A DNA stretch of 61,032 nt from a virus, in the IMG/VR virus record IMGVR_UViG_3300010391_001971, positions 1 to 61,032 of that record; one strand, 5' to 3'. This document shows positions 13,488 through 21,257 of this stretch, in pieces; position 1 is the stretch's first letter; each line of letters begins with the position of its first letter. Position numbers and translations under genes: made by a program. Under the pieces are notes generated by a model. It made no database searches, was not told where the DNA came from, and saw only the letters and a program-made list of their open reading frames with translations.

Positions 13488-15225
13488 GGCTGGGCAACAG
13501 AACCGATGCGGCCGTGATCTGGCCGTCCTGCTCCTCGATCAGCGCGTTCCGTCGCAGGACACTCAAGTACCCTGCGAACGTGCCGCCGCTAGCCGCGAAG
13601 CCGGCCGCCTCACCCAGCTCTTCGCGGCTGATCGGGCCGCGCTCCAGCGCCACCTCGAGCATCCGGTAGCAGCCGGCCTTCAGATTCTTCCGCCACATCG
13701 CCATGACGTCCTCATGCGACGCCGGTGCCGCCGGGACCGTGCCAGCAGCAGCGAGACCGGCCTCGGTGATCGCCACCGCCGCGCCCGCCGTCGAGATGAA
13801 CCCGCGGACCTTCAGCGCGGACAGGTACCCGGAGAACGTTCCACCACGAGGCGCGAAACCCGTCAGCAGGCCCAGCTGCGAGCGAGTCCAGACCGTCGGA
13901 TGGCGGCTGGCCAGCTCCTCCAGCATCCTCCGGGCCCCAGCCTTCAGTGGCGGCGTGTCGGTCAAGACGATGGGCTCACTGATCGGCGCGGCGGGCCTCG
14001 AACCCGCGACCTCCGGCTTATAAGGCCGACGCTCTGCCTTGGCTGAGCCACGCGCCGTCTTGCCATTCTCCAGGCGCTCGATGCCAGCCTGAAGCCTGTC
14101 AACAACGTTGCGGGCGCTGCCGATGAACTCGCGCACCTCCGTCACCAGCTGGCGCAAGCCATCTTCCGCCACGCGGGCCTTATCCTTCGCCAGGGCCAGC
14201 TCCCGACGCACCTCATCGAACTGGACGATGGCCACAGTCGCGACATTCGGGCGTCCGGCCTGTCTCAGCTCAACATTCAACCGCGAGATCTCCCGCCTCA
14301 GCTCCCTCGGGTCGTTCGCCTTCGCCTGCTCAATCACGCTGGCCAGCTTCTTCTCCAGCGCCTTCAGCTCCACCGGAGCCAACCGCTTCGGCTGGGCCAT
14401 CCGCTGACCCACCTTCGGCGTGGCCGAGCTGTCGAACGTCCGCTTCTCGCGGATCGCCACCAACTGGAACACATCGAGCCAGCCGGGGCTCCAGAACCAG
14501 GCGGAGCCGATCGGCAGCGAAGCCAGTGACGACATCAGCTGCTGGCGGCGCTCAGGCTCGCCGTGCACCTTGACCCAGGCGTCCACGGCCTCTCGGTCCG
14601 ACGGTGCCAGCGTCCGCATCGCCACGAGCACCTCAGCCATATTGAGCACGTCCTTGTTCAGCACGGCAGACCGCTGCGTGACCAGCGTCACGCCCAGGCC
14701 ACGCGCCCGGCCACGCCGCACGACGTCCTCGATCGCGCCCAGCATCCGCTCTTGGCCCTTCATCGGCCTCTGCGGAGCGAACGAATCGGCCTCGTCCAGC
14801 ATCACGTGCAGCGGGTCGCGGTTGCGCTGGTACAGCCGCTCCGCGAAGTCCGTCACGAAGCGGCGCTGCTCTCCCTTCCGGAACAGGGACAGATCAATGA
14901 CGCACGAGATCACCTGGTCGACGATCAGGTCCGCCACGATCTCGCCGGCGCCCTCCGCCAGAGGCAGATCACCGTGCTCGCCGCCCAGCACCATAACAGG
15001 CAGCCCTTCCCGCTTGCCGTCAGCGCTGGCCCGCAGTCCCCACCAGACGCCCAGCGGATCCAGCACTACGACGCGCAGCCCAGCCGCCACCATCTCCTCG
15101 ACCATCACGCCAGCCGTGTACGTCTTGCCGACCCCACGCTTCGCCAGGATCGCGAACGTCTGCGTCACGGAGTCCAGCGGCAGGCTGAAGCCGTCCTTGC
15201 CGATGACCAGCCGCTTCTCGGTCAT
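13480..15225 (-). CDS. HerA/DUF87-like ATPase with two C-terminal winged-helix repeats
   Basis: 581 aa; ATG 15225 overlaps the upstream stop (ATGA). Walker A AKRGVGKTYT (residues 28-37) and Walker B HVMLDEADSF (140-149), with LVTQRSAVLNKDVL after it, fit the HerA/VirB4-like FtsK-superfamily ATPases that move along DNA and, in archaea, work with Mre11-Rad50 and NurA. A coiled coil follows (about 290-385). The C-terminus carries two homologous winged-helix units marked GGTFSGYLSALKVRGFI and GGTFAGYLSVLRRNALI, an internal duplication. Between the coil and these units, codons 390-415 coincide with a complete tRNA gene on the same strand, with no stop codon. Either the frame is interrupted by a functional tRNA or a fusion formed there. 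Confidence 0.8.
   Translation of the reverse strand: MTEKRLVIGKDGFSLPLDSVTQTFAILAKRGVGKTYTAGVMVEEMVAAGLRVVVLDPLGVWWGLRASADGKREGLPVMVLGGEHGDLPLAEGAGEIVADLIVDQVISCVIDLSLFRKGEQRRFVTDFAERLYQRNRDPLHVMLDEADSFAPQRPMKGQERMLGAIEDVVRRGRARGLGVTLVTQRSAVLNKDVLNMAEVLVAMRTLAPSDREAVDAWVKVHGEPERRQQLMSSLASLPIGSAWFWSPGWLDVFQLVAIREKRTFDSSATPKVGQRMAQPKRLAPVELKALEKKLASVIEQAKANDPRELRREISRLNVELRQAGRPNVATVAIVQFDEVRRELALAKDKARVAEDGLRQLVTEVREFIGSARNVVDRLQAGIERLENGKTARGSAKAERRPYKPEVAGSRPAAPISEPIVLTDTPPLKAGARRMLEELASRHPTVWTRSQLGLLTGFAPRGGTFSGYLSALKVRGFISTAGAAVAITEAGLAAAGTVPAAPASHEDVMAMWRKNLKAGCYRMLEVALERGPISREELGEAAGFAASGGTFAGYLSVLRRNALIEEQDGQITAASVLLPSHV
13983..14057 (-). tRNA. tRNA-Ile (anticodon UAU), nested in the HerA-like gene
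   Basis: The minus strand folds as a full cloverleaf: acceptor CGGCGCG/CGCGCCG (7 bp, all paired), D stem GCTC/GAGC, anticodon stem TCGGC/GCCGG with loop CTTATAA (anticodon TAT, reads AUA), five-base variable loop AGGTC, T stem GCGGG/CCCGC with loop TTCGAGG, discriminator A. CCA is not encoded. AUA is rare in high-GC hosts but is used by several small genes here, so a phage-supplied decoder makes sense. Confidence 0.88.
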
Positions 15226-15404
15226 GCGGGCGGCTCGTGACCCTCGAAGCCGCGCTGGTTCTTGGCTAGCCAAGCAGTCGCGCACCCCCAGCTACACAGC
15301 TCCGCTCGCGGAGAATGATAACCATGCGTCTGTATCACGATCCAGCTCGCCGGCCTCGGGCCTTCCACGAGCTTCGCACATTCGTCGCAGATCGATCCCG
15401 TCAT
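15222..15404 (-). CDS. Zinc-finger protein, 60 aa
   Basis: ATG 15404 six bases after AGGAGG. CDEC at residues 6-9 and CSWGC around residue 38 give a four-Cys site; the segment ASWIVIQTHGYHSPRAELCS between them is strand-like. Small phage proteins with this CDEC...CSWxC layout are common and unassigned. Confidence 0.78.
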   Translation of the reverse strand: MTGSICDECAKLVEGPRPASWIVIQTHGYHSPRAELCSWGCATAWLAKNQRGFEGHEPPA

Positions 15405-15414
15405 GGACAACCTC

Positions 15415-15582
15415 CTAGTTCCACCAGTACACCGCGTCCTCTCCAGGCAGCGGCGTGGCCAGTATCTTCCGGCACAGCGGGCACTCGAGTTTGGCGGTCG
15501 TGTTGGGCCAGACCGCCACCCACTCCCAGCCGCAGCCGCGGCAGCGCACGCAGCCGGTCCACCAAACGACGTCCACGATCAT
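15415..15582 (-). CDS. Zinc-ribbon protein, 55 aa
   Basis: ATG 15582 overlaps the upstream stop (ATGA). The sequence TGCVRCRGCGWEWVAVWPNT followed by CPLCRK is a textbook ribbon with two CxxC knuckles about 20 residues apart. The C-terminus is DAVYWWN. Function unknown. Confidence 0.75.
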   Translation of the reverse strand: MIVDVVWWTGCVRCRGCGWEWVAVWPNTTAKLECPLCRKILATPLPGEDAVYWWN

Positions 15583-15791
15583 CGCCACTCCGGCAAGCCC
15601 ACATCTTCGTCAGTGAAGTGCACGCCGCAGCGCGAGCAGTGGGGTTGAAGACACCATATCTCGCCCCACAGCGTCTGGTGCTCCTGCGCGATTCTGTGGT
15701 CAAGAACCAGGCAGAGCAACGACCACAGAACGCCGCGGCGGTACCGGGGACGCGGACTGACAGCTAGGCGCCAGCGCAGAGCGCCGATCAT
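15579..15791 (-). CDS. Small Cys/His protein, 70 aa (DUF1660-like?)
   Basis: ATG 15791 overlaps the upstream stop (ATGA). A basic N-terminus leads to VLWSLLCLVLDHR and then CLQPHCSRCGVHF near the C-terminus. The layout recalls DUF1660-type prophage proteins with a terminal CxxCG knuckle, but this is weak. Confidence 0.7.
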   Translation of the reverse strand: MIGALRWRLAVSPRPRYRRGVLWSLLCLVLDHRIAQEHQTLWGEIWCLQPHCSRCGVHFTDEDVGLPEWR

Positions 15792-16678
15792 TCCTCGCTC
15801 CCCACCGGAAGCAAATCGAACCAGCCGACCCGGGAGCAGCCGCGGCACTTGCCCCACCGCTTCTGCACAGGCGGCAGGCGCTCGCCCTCCGGTGTGACGT
15901 CCGACGCCGGCCACTTTCGCTCCTCGGCCTTGATGATCTCCACCTTCAGGTCGTCACGCGAATACGCCTTGTGCTCGGCCTTGCGCTCCTCCGCGACGTG
16001 CAGCCACTTCTCCGGGTCCGTGCTGCGTGCCGCCTCGATCGCGTACCCCATCGACAGCGGCGTCTCCTCCAGCGCATCGGAGCCCTGAAATGCGGACGCG
16101 ACCTGAAGAAGGTCATAAGATTGGCTCCGGCGCAGGTCGAACAGGCCGCACAGCGCGTCGACCTTCTCGGGCCCGCTCAGGCCGGGCATCCGCCACCGGT
16201 ACAGCTCGCCGGCCAGGCGGCACTGGCCACGCCAGCCGCCCTCGCCCACCTCCTTGAGCGCCCGGAACACCTCCGCTGCCTGCCAGGGCAGCAGCGCCGG
16301 CGCCATCTCGGGCATCAACTTTGTGGCCTGCGTCACACGGTCCAACAGTTGGACGAACTCGCCGGGCTCGCCTGGCAGCGGCCAGCGCTGCAGGCGCCAG
16401 ATGACCTGACCCTCCCGGTCGGTCAGGGACAGGCCACTCTCCTCGATCACGACCGTCCACTCCCGGTCATGGACGCGCCCGTGACAAACATCGCAGGCCG
16501 GCAGCGTCGGGCCTTCGTGGCCGCCAGCCGAGCGGAAGATGATGTGGTGATCGCCGACACCACGCACCCGGGTGCAGATCGCGCACATCTCCAGATCAAG
16601 GCGGACGCCAGTCATCGCCTCCGTGACGTCGGTGCCGCTCTGCCACGGCCGGATCGGCTCGCGCTCGATATCAGACAT
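15788..16678 (-). CDS. HNH-domain protein with C-terminal zinc knuckle
   Basis: 296 aa from ATG 16678 (TAATG junction). Residues about 30-75 contain CAICTRV, DHHIIFRSAGG and LPACDVCHGRVHD, the Cys/His frame of an HNH nuclease. A long helical part follows (PWQAAEVFRALKEVGEGGWR...), resembling ParB-like or replication-associated phage proteins, and then a terminal CRGCSRVGWF knuckle. The role is unknown; HNH in this early region suggests DNA recombination or regulation rather than packaging. A 15-bp copy of the palindrome arms (GTCCAACAGTTGGAC) lies at 16340-16354. Confidence 0.7.
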   Translation of the reverse strand: MSDIEREPIRPWQSGTDVTEAMTGVRLDLEMCAICTRVRGVGDHHIIFRSAGGHEGPTLPACDVCHGRVHDREWTVVIEESGLSLTDREGQVIWRLQRWPLPGEPGEFVQLLDRVTQATKLMPEMAPALLPWQAAEVFRALKEVGEGGWRGQCRLAGELYRWRMPGLSGPEKVDALCGLFDLRRSQSYDLLQVASAFQGSDALEETPLSMGYAIEAARSTDPEKWLHVAEERKAEHKAYSRDDLKVEIIKAEERKWPASDVTPEGERLPPVQKRWGKCRGCSRVGWFDLLPVGSEE

Positions 16679-16794
16679 TAGTCGGCGTCGCGCGTGCCTG
16701 CACAGATCGAGCAGGTAAGGCCTGCCGCCAGCCAGATAGGCAGCGTAACAATCAGAACCAGCATCCACAATATCTGCGCGGCCGTCCTGGTCAT
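16678..16794 (-). CDS. Membrane micropeptide with CxxC, 38 aa
   Basis: ATG 16794 overlaps the upstream stop (ATGA). One membrane helix (ILWMLVLIVTLPIWLAAGL) is followed by TCSICAG, a CxxC pair just outside the membrane. Function unknown; the paired membrane peptide next to it suggests a small two-component membrane unit. Confidence 0.6.
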   Translation of the reverse strand: MTRTAAQILWMLVLIVTLPIWLAAGLTCSICAGTRDAD

Positions 16795-16919
16795 AACCAG
16801 CGGACGAGCAGCAACACTAACAGCGGCAGGAGACCCAGTGTGACATAGATTACAAAGAGTACCCGCCCCGACAGAACGATACCATCTCGCCGCATTCTAA
16901 CCGGAAATCGCAGCCTCAC
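16791..16919 (-). CDS. Membrane micropeptide, 42 aa
   Basis: GTG 16919 in a TAGTG junction with the recombination-directionality-factor stop; an internal ATG at 16895 is the alternative. A basic start (RLRFPVRMRRDG) precedes a long hydrophobic helix (VLFVIYVTLGLLPLLVLLLV). Probably single-pass. Function unknown. Confidence 0.6.
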   Translation of the reverse strand: MRLRFPVRMRRDGIVLSGRVLFVIYVTLGLLPLLVLLLVRWL

Positions 16920-18094
16920 TAGCGTCCCGCCTGCGTCGACGCAGCCACGTCCCGCACCAGCTCGTACGCCTGCTGGAACGGCACGGCGATCTCCTCCGGC
17001 TTGGCCACCTTCAGGACCTTCAGCACCGCCGCCTTGTCGTACCCGAACTCCGCGCGGCAGCGGTTCAGCAGATCGCCCAGGGTGAGCACCAGGCCGCTCG
17101 GTGGGGGAGTATATTCGGCAGGCCCGTCGGGGGCCTGGTCATCCACTGTGGTGGACGTAACGGGTTTTGTATTGGAATTAACCGCATCGCCCGTCATCTC
17201 CGCCACCGCGGCGACGTACACGCCGGCGTCAGTATCATCCGGCGGCTCCTCCTCATCGACCGGCTCCGGCGGCGGCAGGAGCGCGTGCTCCGGCAGCTTC
17301 GATGCTGCCAGGACCATCTGCTCCAGCGTCATGTCGGGCAGCCGGAGATCCATCACCTGCACCGTCGTGGTCTTCACGCTGCCGCCGTGCTCAACCCCGA
17401 CGGCCGCACCGCTGCCGGCCTGGCTGGGCGTGACCTGTTTCGGCACCAGGCTCAGCTTGAGCGGTATCCCGCGGACCCGCCCGCCCGTCACCGCCTTCCC
17501 CATCGCGATGCAGCTCAACACGCTCTGAATACTGTTCCAGGAGCCCGTGTCGATCTGCCAGACACCGAAGCCGCGAACACGCGGCAGCACGAACTGGAGG
17601 TTCTGCACGGTGCGACACTGAGGCTTCTCGCCTTGCATCGGGCAGCGGTCCGCCAGGCAGGGGATCGTCTGGTAGACCCACGATTGGCTGCTCTTGTTGG
17701 CCCATGTGCCGGCCCGAGGATACGGCCGCTCATCCTCATCCGGTCGCTGGGGACGGGGTCCGTCCTGCGCCGGGTCCCACTTCGCCATAGCGGTCTCACC
17801 ATCGCCCCTGCAGGTCAGGCCCCAGGAGCCCGTGTACATTTTCAGGTTCACGTCGGCGAACAGCGAGTCGTCGTCCACCGGGAACATGACGTCCAGCTCA
17901 CGCGGCTTCTCGCCATAGATCTCGCGGAACGCCTGCACAGCGTCCAGAGACGTGCTGGGCTCCTCCTTCACAACGAAGTATTCCGTCTGCTGCGGGTACT
18001 CGATGGTGGTGCCGGGCTTCGTCACCCTCACGCCGAGGTGAATCTTGCCAACGCGGGGCAGACGCCGACGGTCAGTAATCCCTTTGACGGGCAT
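16919..18094 (-). CDS. Recombination directionality factor-like (phiC31 gp3-type)
   Basis: 391 aa, ATG 18094 five bases after AAGGAGG. It resembles the gp3-type recombination directionality factor family of actinophages: GKIHLGVRVT, TEYFVVKEE, CPMQGEKPQC in the middle and VRGFGVWQIDTGSWNSIQSV. These proteins switch serine integrases from integration to excision, implying that the phage can lysogenise, although no integrase is in the window. The C-terminal 110 residues are acidic, Pro/Thr-rich and end in a small helical domain. It has its own promoter at 18128-18156. Confidence 0.75.
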   Translation of the reverse strand: MPVKGITDRRRLPRVGKIHLGVRVTKPGTTIEYPQQTEYFVVKEEPSTSLDAVQAFREIYGEKPRELDVMFPVDDDSLFADVNLKMYTGSWGLTCRGDGETAMAKWDPAQDGPRPQRPDEDERPYPRAGTWANKSSQSWVYQTIPCLADRCPMQGEKPQCRTVQNLQFVLPRVRGFGVWQIDTGSWNSIQSVLSCIAMGKAVTGGRVRGIPLKLSLVPKQVTPSQAGSGAAVGVEHGGSVKTTTVQVMDLRLPDMTLEQMVLAASKLPEHALLPPPEPVDEEEPPDDTDAGVYVAAVAEMTGDAVNSNTKPVTSTTVDDQAPDGPAEYTPPPSGLVLTLGDLLNRCRAEFGYDKAAVLKVLKVAKPEEIAVPFQQAYELVRDVAASTQAGR

Positions 18095-18127
18095 CGGCTC
18101 CTCCTTGCTGAGCATCCACTGCGTTGG

Positions 18128-18156
18128 ACGGTAGCACGCCAACGACGGGCTGTCAA
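18128..18156 (-). promoter_or_regulatory. Promoter with operator-like inverted repeat
   Basis: Minus strand TTGACA (18151-18156), 17-nt spacer ending CGTTGGCGTGC, TACCGT (18128-18133). CGTTGG in the spacer and CCAACG just after the -10 form an inverted repeat with an 11-nt gap bracketing the -10. A 13/16 copy of the genome palindrome lies at 18114-18129. Leader of about 30 nt with AAGGAGG. Confidence 0.7.
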
Positions 18157-18548
18157 TAGGGCGGAGCGCCGGTTCTCCAGGTCCGCGCGAGCGCCTTCGG
18201 ACCCACCGGGAGCCGGCGCAACTTCTCGCGGAGCACGAACGCCAGCTCGCCTTCAAGTGCTTGCTTCACCACCGTTGGCCTCAGCTCCGCATGCACCCCG
18301 ACGTGCTGGCCTATCGCGACCAGCTCCTCGATGGGCAGCTCACCGCCCTCAACGTGCGCTAGCCAGCGGCGCAGCGTCCGGGCGTAGCGGAAGGCGGGGC
18401 GACGGCCACGGGCCGGGCAGCTGCCTCCGTGGGCTGTCCCGTCCGGGTCTACGAACCGGTCACCGGCCCGGAGCACGGTCTCAGCGCGAACGGCCTGCTC
18501 GGGAGCCAGTCGGACCATCTGATTACAAGCGGGGCAACGTCGCCACAT
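18153..18548 (-). CDS. Zinc-finger hypothetical protein, 131 aa
   Basis: ATG 18548, preceded by GGCGGCGAG. CPACNQMVRLAPEQ at the start and SCPARG near residue 43 supply Cys ligands; the remainder is helical and basic. Its TGA is part of the TTGACA of the next promoter. No family recognised. Confidence 0.7.
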   Translation of the reverse strand: MWRRCPACNQMVRLAPEQAVRAETVLRAGDRFVDPDGTAHGGSCPARGRRPAFRYARTLRRWLAHVEGGELPIEELVAIGQHVGVHAELRPTVVKQALEGELAFVLREKLRRLPVGPKALARTWRTGAPPY

Positions 18549-18558
18549 CTCGCCGCCA

Positions 18559-19917
18559 CTATGGCACTCCGATCAACGCGCAGTCAACAGGCACCCAAGC
18601 CGAGAGGTGCCAGACGCCGCCAGGGAGCCGCCACCGCGTCCGCTGCTGGCATTGTGGCGCTGGCGTAGCGGTAGGAGCTGGGGGGGCCGTAGGCTGAGGG
18701 GTGGGCGTCGGAGCAGCGAACGTAGGCGTAGGGGAGGCGTAGGGGGTCGGACTTGACGTTATCGGGGTGATACTTGGAGCCGGTGTGGGCGTTGGTGTTG
18801 GCGTAGGCGCCGAGCCACAGCCTTGACGCTGCGCGCCACCTGTCTCCTGCCCCGTCGCGGATCGCCAGGCGACCAGGCTCCCGTAGCGCGTCCCGCCCCA
18901 CTTCACGAAGCGCGTCGCATCGCTGGTCCACAGCGTGTCCTCGTCGAAGGACGTGCCGCCCGGGAAGACATCGCCAGCCTCCAACACGTAGCGCTGCACC
19001 TGGATGCAGTTGCGCCGCGCCACGATCGGGCTGAGCCCGCCGTTCGTCTGCTTGAAGCCGTCGCCGCACTTGGCATCGCCGCCAGAGATGCAGTTGGCCC
19101 CGATCAGGCAATCGTTGTCGGAGACGTAGGCAACGCCGGTCGCGCCGGAGTCGCGCGCATCCCCAATCTTGAAGCACCCTAACGAGCCGTACAGATTGGC
19201 GTCGGAGCTGCCGATCTGGTTGCGCTCGATGTAGAGCGGCCCGGTGATGTTGGGCGCGAAGGCGACACCGAAACCGCAGCCGTCTATGACATTATCCTGA
19301 ACGCGCACGTTGACGTTGCCGCCCTCGACCTGGATACCATCATCCTCGCAGTCAACGATGTGATTGCCGGCGATGAGCGTGTCCTTGTAGACACCTCCGT
19401 GCGCGACGTCCTCCGGCTCCCCACCGAGGCCGTCGAAGCCACCGATGATCGTGTTACCTGTTACCGTGTGGCCGCCGCCGGTTCCTGTCCCGTAATTCTT
19501 GATCCAGATGCCGTTACCGTACGTGCGGCTAGTCTCGATGTGCGAGTTACGGACCGCGAGGGCGGTGCAGCCCCAGCAGGCGACGCCGGCGCGGTGCTGG
19601 CCTTCCTGGTTCGCGCAGTTGAAGCCGCGGATCGTGACGTTCTCCAGGACGACGTTTCGCTGGGTGCCGATGCGCACGGCCGCCTCATTCGCGTTCAGCA
19701 GCGTCATGTGGCGGATCGTCACACCGTCAGCCAGGACCTCGATATCGTGATCAGCCCGGCAGGCAACGTCGACGGGCCCACCCTCGTAGACGCCGGGCGC
19801 GGTTATCACGATGGGCGCGCTGGATGCCGGGAGCACAGTGACGGCGATCGCGGGGCCAGAGCCGATGGCAACGGCTACAATACCCAGCACCACCGCCAGA
19901 ACAGTCCGGAGACCCAT
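18559..19917 (-). CDS. Secreted right-handed beta-helix protein with PT-rich linker
   Basis: 452 aa, ATG 19917 after AGGAGGCGGGAG. An N-terminal signal peptide (TVLAVVLGIVAVAIGSGPAIA) precedes a parallel beta-helix region of about 300 residues with ladder-like turns (VVLENVTIRGFN, NTIIGGFDGLGG, VRVQDNVIDGCGFG, RNCIQVQ) and many Cys. Then comes a Thr/Pro linker (PTPTPTPTPAP, PTPQPTAPPAPT) and a short Cys-containing end. Pectate-lyase-like folds bind or cut polysaccharide; no active site is recognisable. A signal peptide and PTPTP linker are unusual for a phage structural protein and look like a host-type secreted protein, perhaps acting on the cell surface. Confidence 0.75.
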   Translation of the reverse strand: MGLRTVLAVVLGIVAVAIGSGPAIAVTVLPASSAPIVITAPGVYEGGPVDVACRADHDIEVLADGVTIRHMTLLNANEAAVRIGTQRNVVLENVTIRGFNCANQEGQHRAGVACWGCTALAVRNSHIETSRTYGNGIWIKNYGTGTGGGHTVTGNTIIGGFDGLGGEPEDVAHGGVYKDTLIAGNHIVDCEDDGIQVEGGNVNVRVQDNVIDGCGFGVAFAPNITGPLYIERNQIGSSDANLYGSLGCFKIGDARDSGATGVAYVSDNDCLIGANCISGGDAKCGDGFKQTNGGLSPIVARRNCIQVQRYVLEAGDVFPGGTSFDEDTLWTSDATRFVKWGGTRYGSLVAWRSATGQETGGAQRQGCGSAPTPTPTPTPAPSITPITSSPTPYASPTPTFAAPTPTPQPTAPPAPTATPAPQCQQRTRWRLPGGVWHLSAWVPVDCALIGVP

Positions 19918-19930
19918 CTCCCGCCTCCTT

Positions 19931-20536
19931 CTAGGCTGGTGGATGCTTGGTGTGTTCGTTCAGAGTCCCCACGTTAGCCAGGAGCGCGTCGATCCAGCCT
20001 GGGATCGTTTTCACCCTGGCATCGTGGGTCAATGTCGTATCCCGCACGATCTTTTCTACCTCGGCCTTTGTCACGCAGACCTCCTGTCCCAGATAGATCA
20101 GCGGGTCCACAGCATACCTGCCCACCCGCGCCTTCCAGATGATACTGTCGTCCCGGATCGGCTTGTTGACCCACATGTCGAAGTGTAGGTGAGGCCCCTG
20201 CGCATCGCCGGTGGCACCGACACGTCCGATGATCTGGCCTTGAGCTACCGGGGCTCCAACTTTCAGCGGTGAGGATTCTAGCAGATGTCGATAGCAGCAA
20301 CGGATGACGATCCCGTCCCCCATCGGCGTATCCACGTAGATGTAGTGGCCGCTGTAGACGGGATCATAGGCTTTGTAGGACACCTTCCCCGGCAGGCACG
20401 ACGCGATACGCGTTCCCCAAGTCACTCGCTTGCCAAGATCAACAGCGTAGTGCTTCTTCAGATAGTACCCGTCACTGGGGAACCAGAACCCACGCGTGAC
20501 ATCGGCCAGGCTGCCACACGGCCAGATCATCTTCAC
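19931..20536 (-). CDS. M23-family metallopeptidase (likely endolysin)
   Basis: 201 aa, GTG 20536 six bases after AGGAG. The LytM/M23 zinc motifs are present: KHYAVDLG (HxxxD), CCYRHLL and GPHLHFDMWV (HxH). M23 enzymes cut peptide cross-bridges of peptidoglycan. A C-terminal helical tail of about 50 residues lacks a recognisable cell-wall domain. It lies downstream of the tail genes, as phage lysins often do, and next to the secreted beta-helix protein. No holin is adjacent; the closest candidates are at 37396-38006. Confidence 0.88.
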   Translation of the reverse strand: MKMIWPCGSLADVTRGFWFPSDGYYLKKHYAVDLGKRVTWGTRIASCLPGKVSYKAYDPVYSGHYIYVDTPMGDGIVIRCCYRHLLESSPLKVGAPVAQGQIIGRVGATGDAQGPHLHFDMWVNKPIRDDSIIWKARVGRYAVDPLIYLGQEVCVTKAEVEKIVRDTTLTHDARVKTIPGWIDALLANVGTLNEHTKHPPA

Positions 20537-20545
20537 CGCGTACTC

Positions 20546-20716
20546 CTACACGACGCCGATCAGCACGCCCAGCGTGTTGTAGACCTCGGCCAGCGCGGTG
20601 ACGTGAACGACATTGATCGGGTTCGCGCCCTTCTCCCGCACGTCCTCAGCGATCACTTCGAGCTCTGCGGCCAGCGCCTTGATCTCACGAGCCTTCTTCA
20701 GATTGCCCACGGCCAT
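20546..20716 (-). CDS. Small helical protein, 56 aa
   Basis: ATG 20716 behind TTTAGGAGG. MAVGNLKKAREIKALAAELE continues as a charged helix, ending in a hydrophobic YNTLGVLIGVV. It may be a membrane-associated or assembly peptide; no family recognised. Strong ribosome-binding site supports it. Confidence 0.65.
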   Translation of the reverse strand: MAVGNLKKAREIKALAAELEVIAEDVREKGANPINVVHVTALAEVYNTLGVLIGVV

Positions 20717-20731
20717 GTCGAACCTCCTAAA

Positions 20732-20917
20732 CTACGTTCTGCCCAGACCGACGTCGAGCGCCGCTACTCCCTCAGCCGTTAGATCTCGCCTCACCCGCAC
20801 CTTTTGCCCTCTTTCTTGGCGGCAGCGGCCGCAGTACACCGGACCTGGCCTGACCTGCTCTGCCGGGACCGCGGTCGTGTGTCTACAGGCGGGACAGTAG
20901 AAGACGAGGTACTTCAT
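20732..20917 (-). CDS. Zinc-ribbon protein, 61 aa
   Basis: ATG 20917 in a TAATG junction. CPAC at residues 8-11 and CGRC near 29 form a four-Cys ribbon; the tail is basic (QKVRVRRDLTAEG). Its place among tail genes is unusual for such a protein. Confidence 0.75.
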   Translation of the reverse strand: MKYLVFYCPACRHTTAVPAEQVRPGPVYCGRCRQERGQKVRVRRDLTAEGVAALDVGLGRT

Positions 20918-21255
20918 TAGACGACATACTGCTCACCTTCAATCGTCATGACGAGCGTCAGGGTCGTCGCGGCGCCGCCGACCAAGAACTCCGTGCTGAC
21001 CATCTTCATGGAGCAGTAGTAGTCATAGCTCTGCTTGGCCGCGACCGGGTAGTCGAAGAACAGTTCCGTGCCAGCCGCGTTGCCCCCAGTAGCTCCTAGA
21101 TACAAGCGGAACGTGTCCGCGGCGAGCTTGTTGGCGACGTGGATGTGGCGGACCACGTCATAGATCAGCGCCGAGGCGTTATTGTAGATGTTCGTTGTGT
21201 AAGCCCCGGCGACCAGGGCGACAGGCCCAACCAGGCGCTTCAATGTTCCGGCCAT
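20917..21255 (-). CDS. Probable virion-associated protein, 112 aa
   Basis: ATG 21255 after AAGGAGGCATAG. The sequence is beta-rich (GPVALVAGAYTTNIYNN, VRHIHVANKLAADTFRLYLG) and looks like the small structural proteins often found beside tail-fibre genes. No catalytic motif. Confidence 0.65.
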   Translation of the reverse strand: MAGTLKRLVGPVALVAGAYTTNIYNNASALIYDVVRHIHVANKLAADTFRLYLGATGGNAAGTELFFDYPVAAKQSYDYYCSMKMVSTEFLVGGAATTLTLVMTIEGEQYVV

Positions 21256-21257
21256 GG

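Noticed and set aside
17285-18697. Long plus-strand open frame (470 codons)
   Set aside because: Antisense to the directionality-factor gene and neighbours; no motif or ribosome-binding site.
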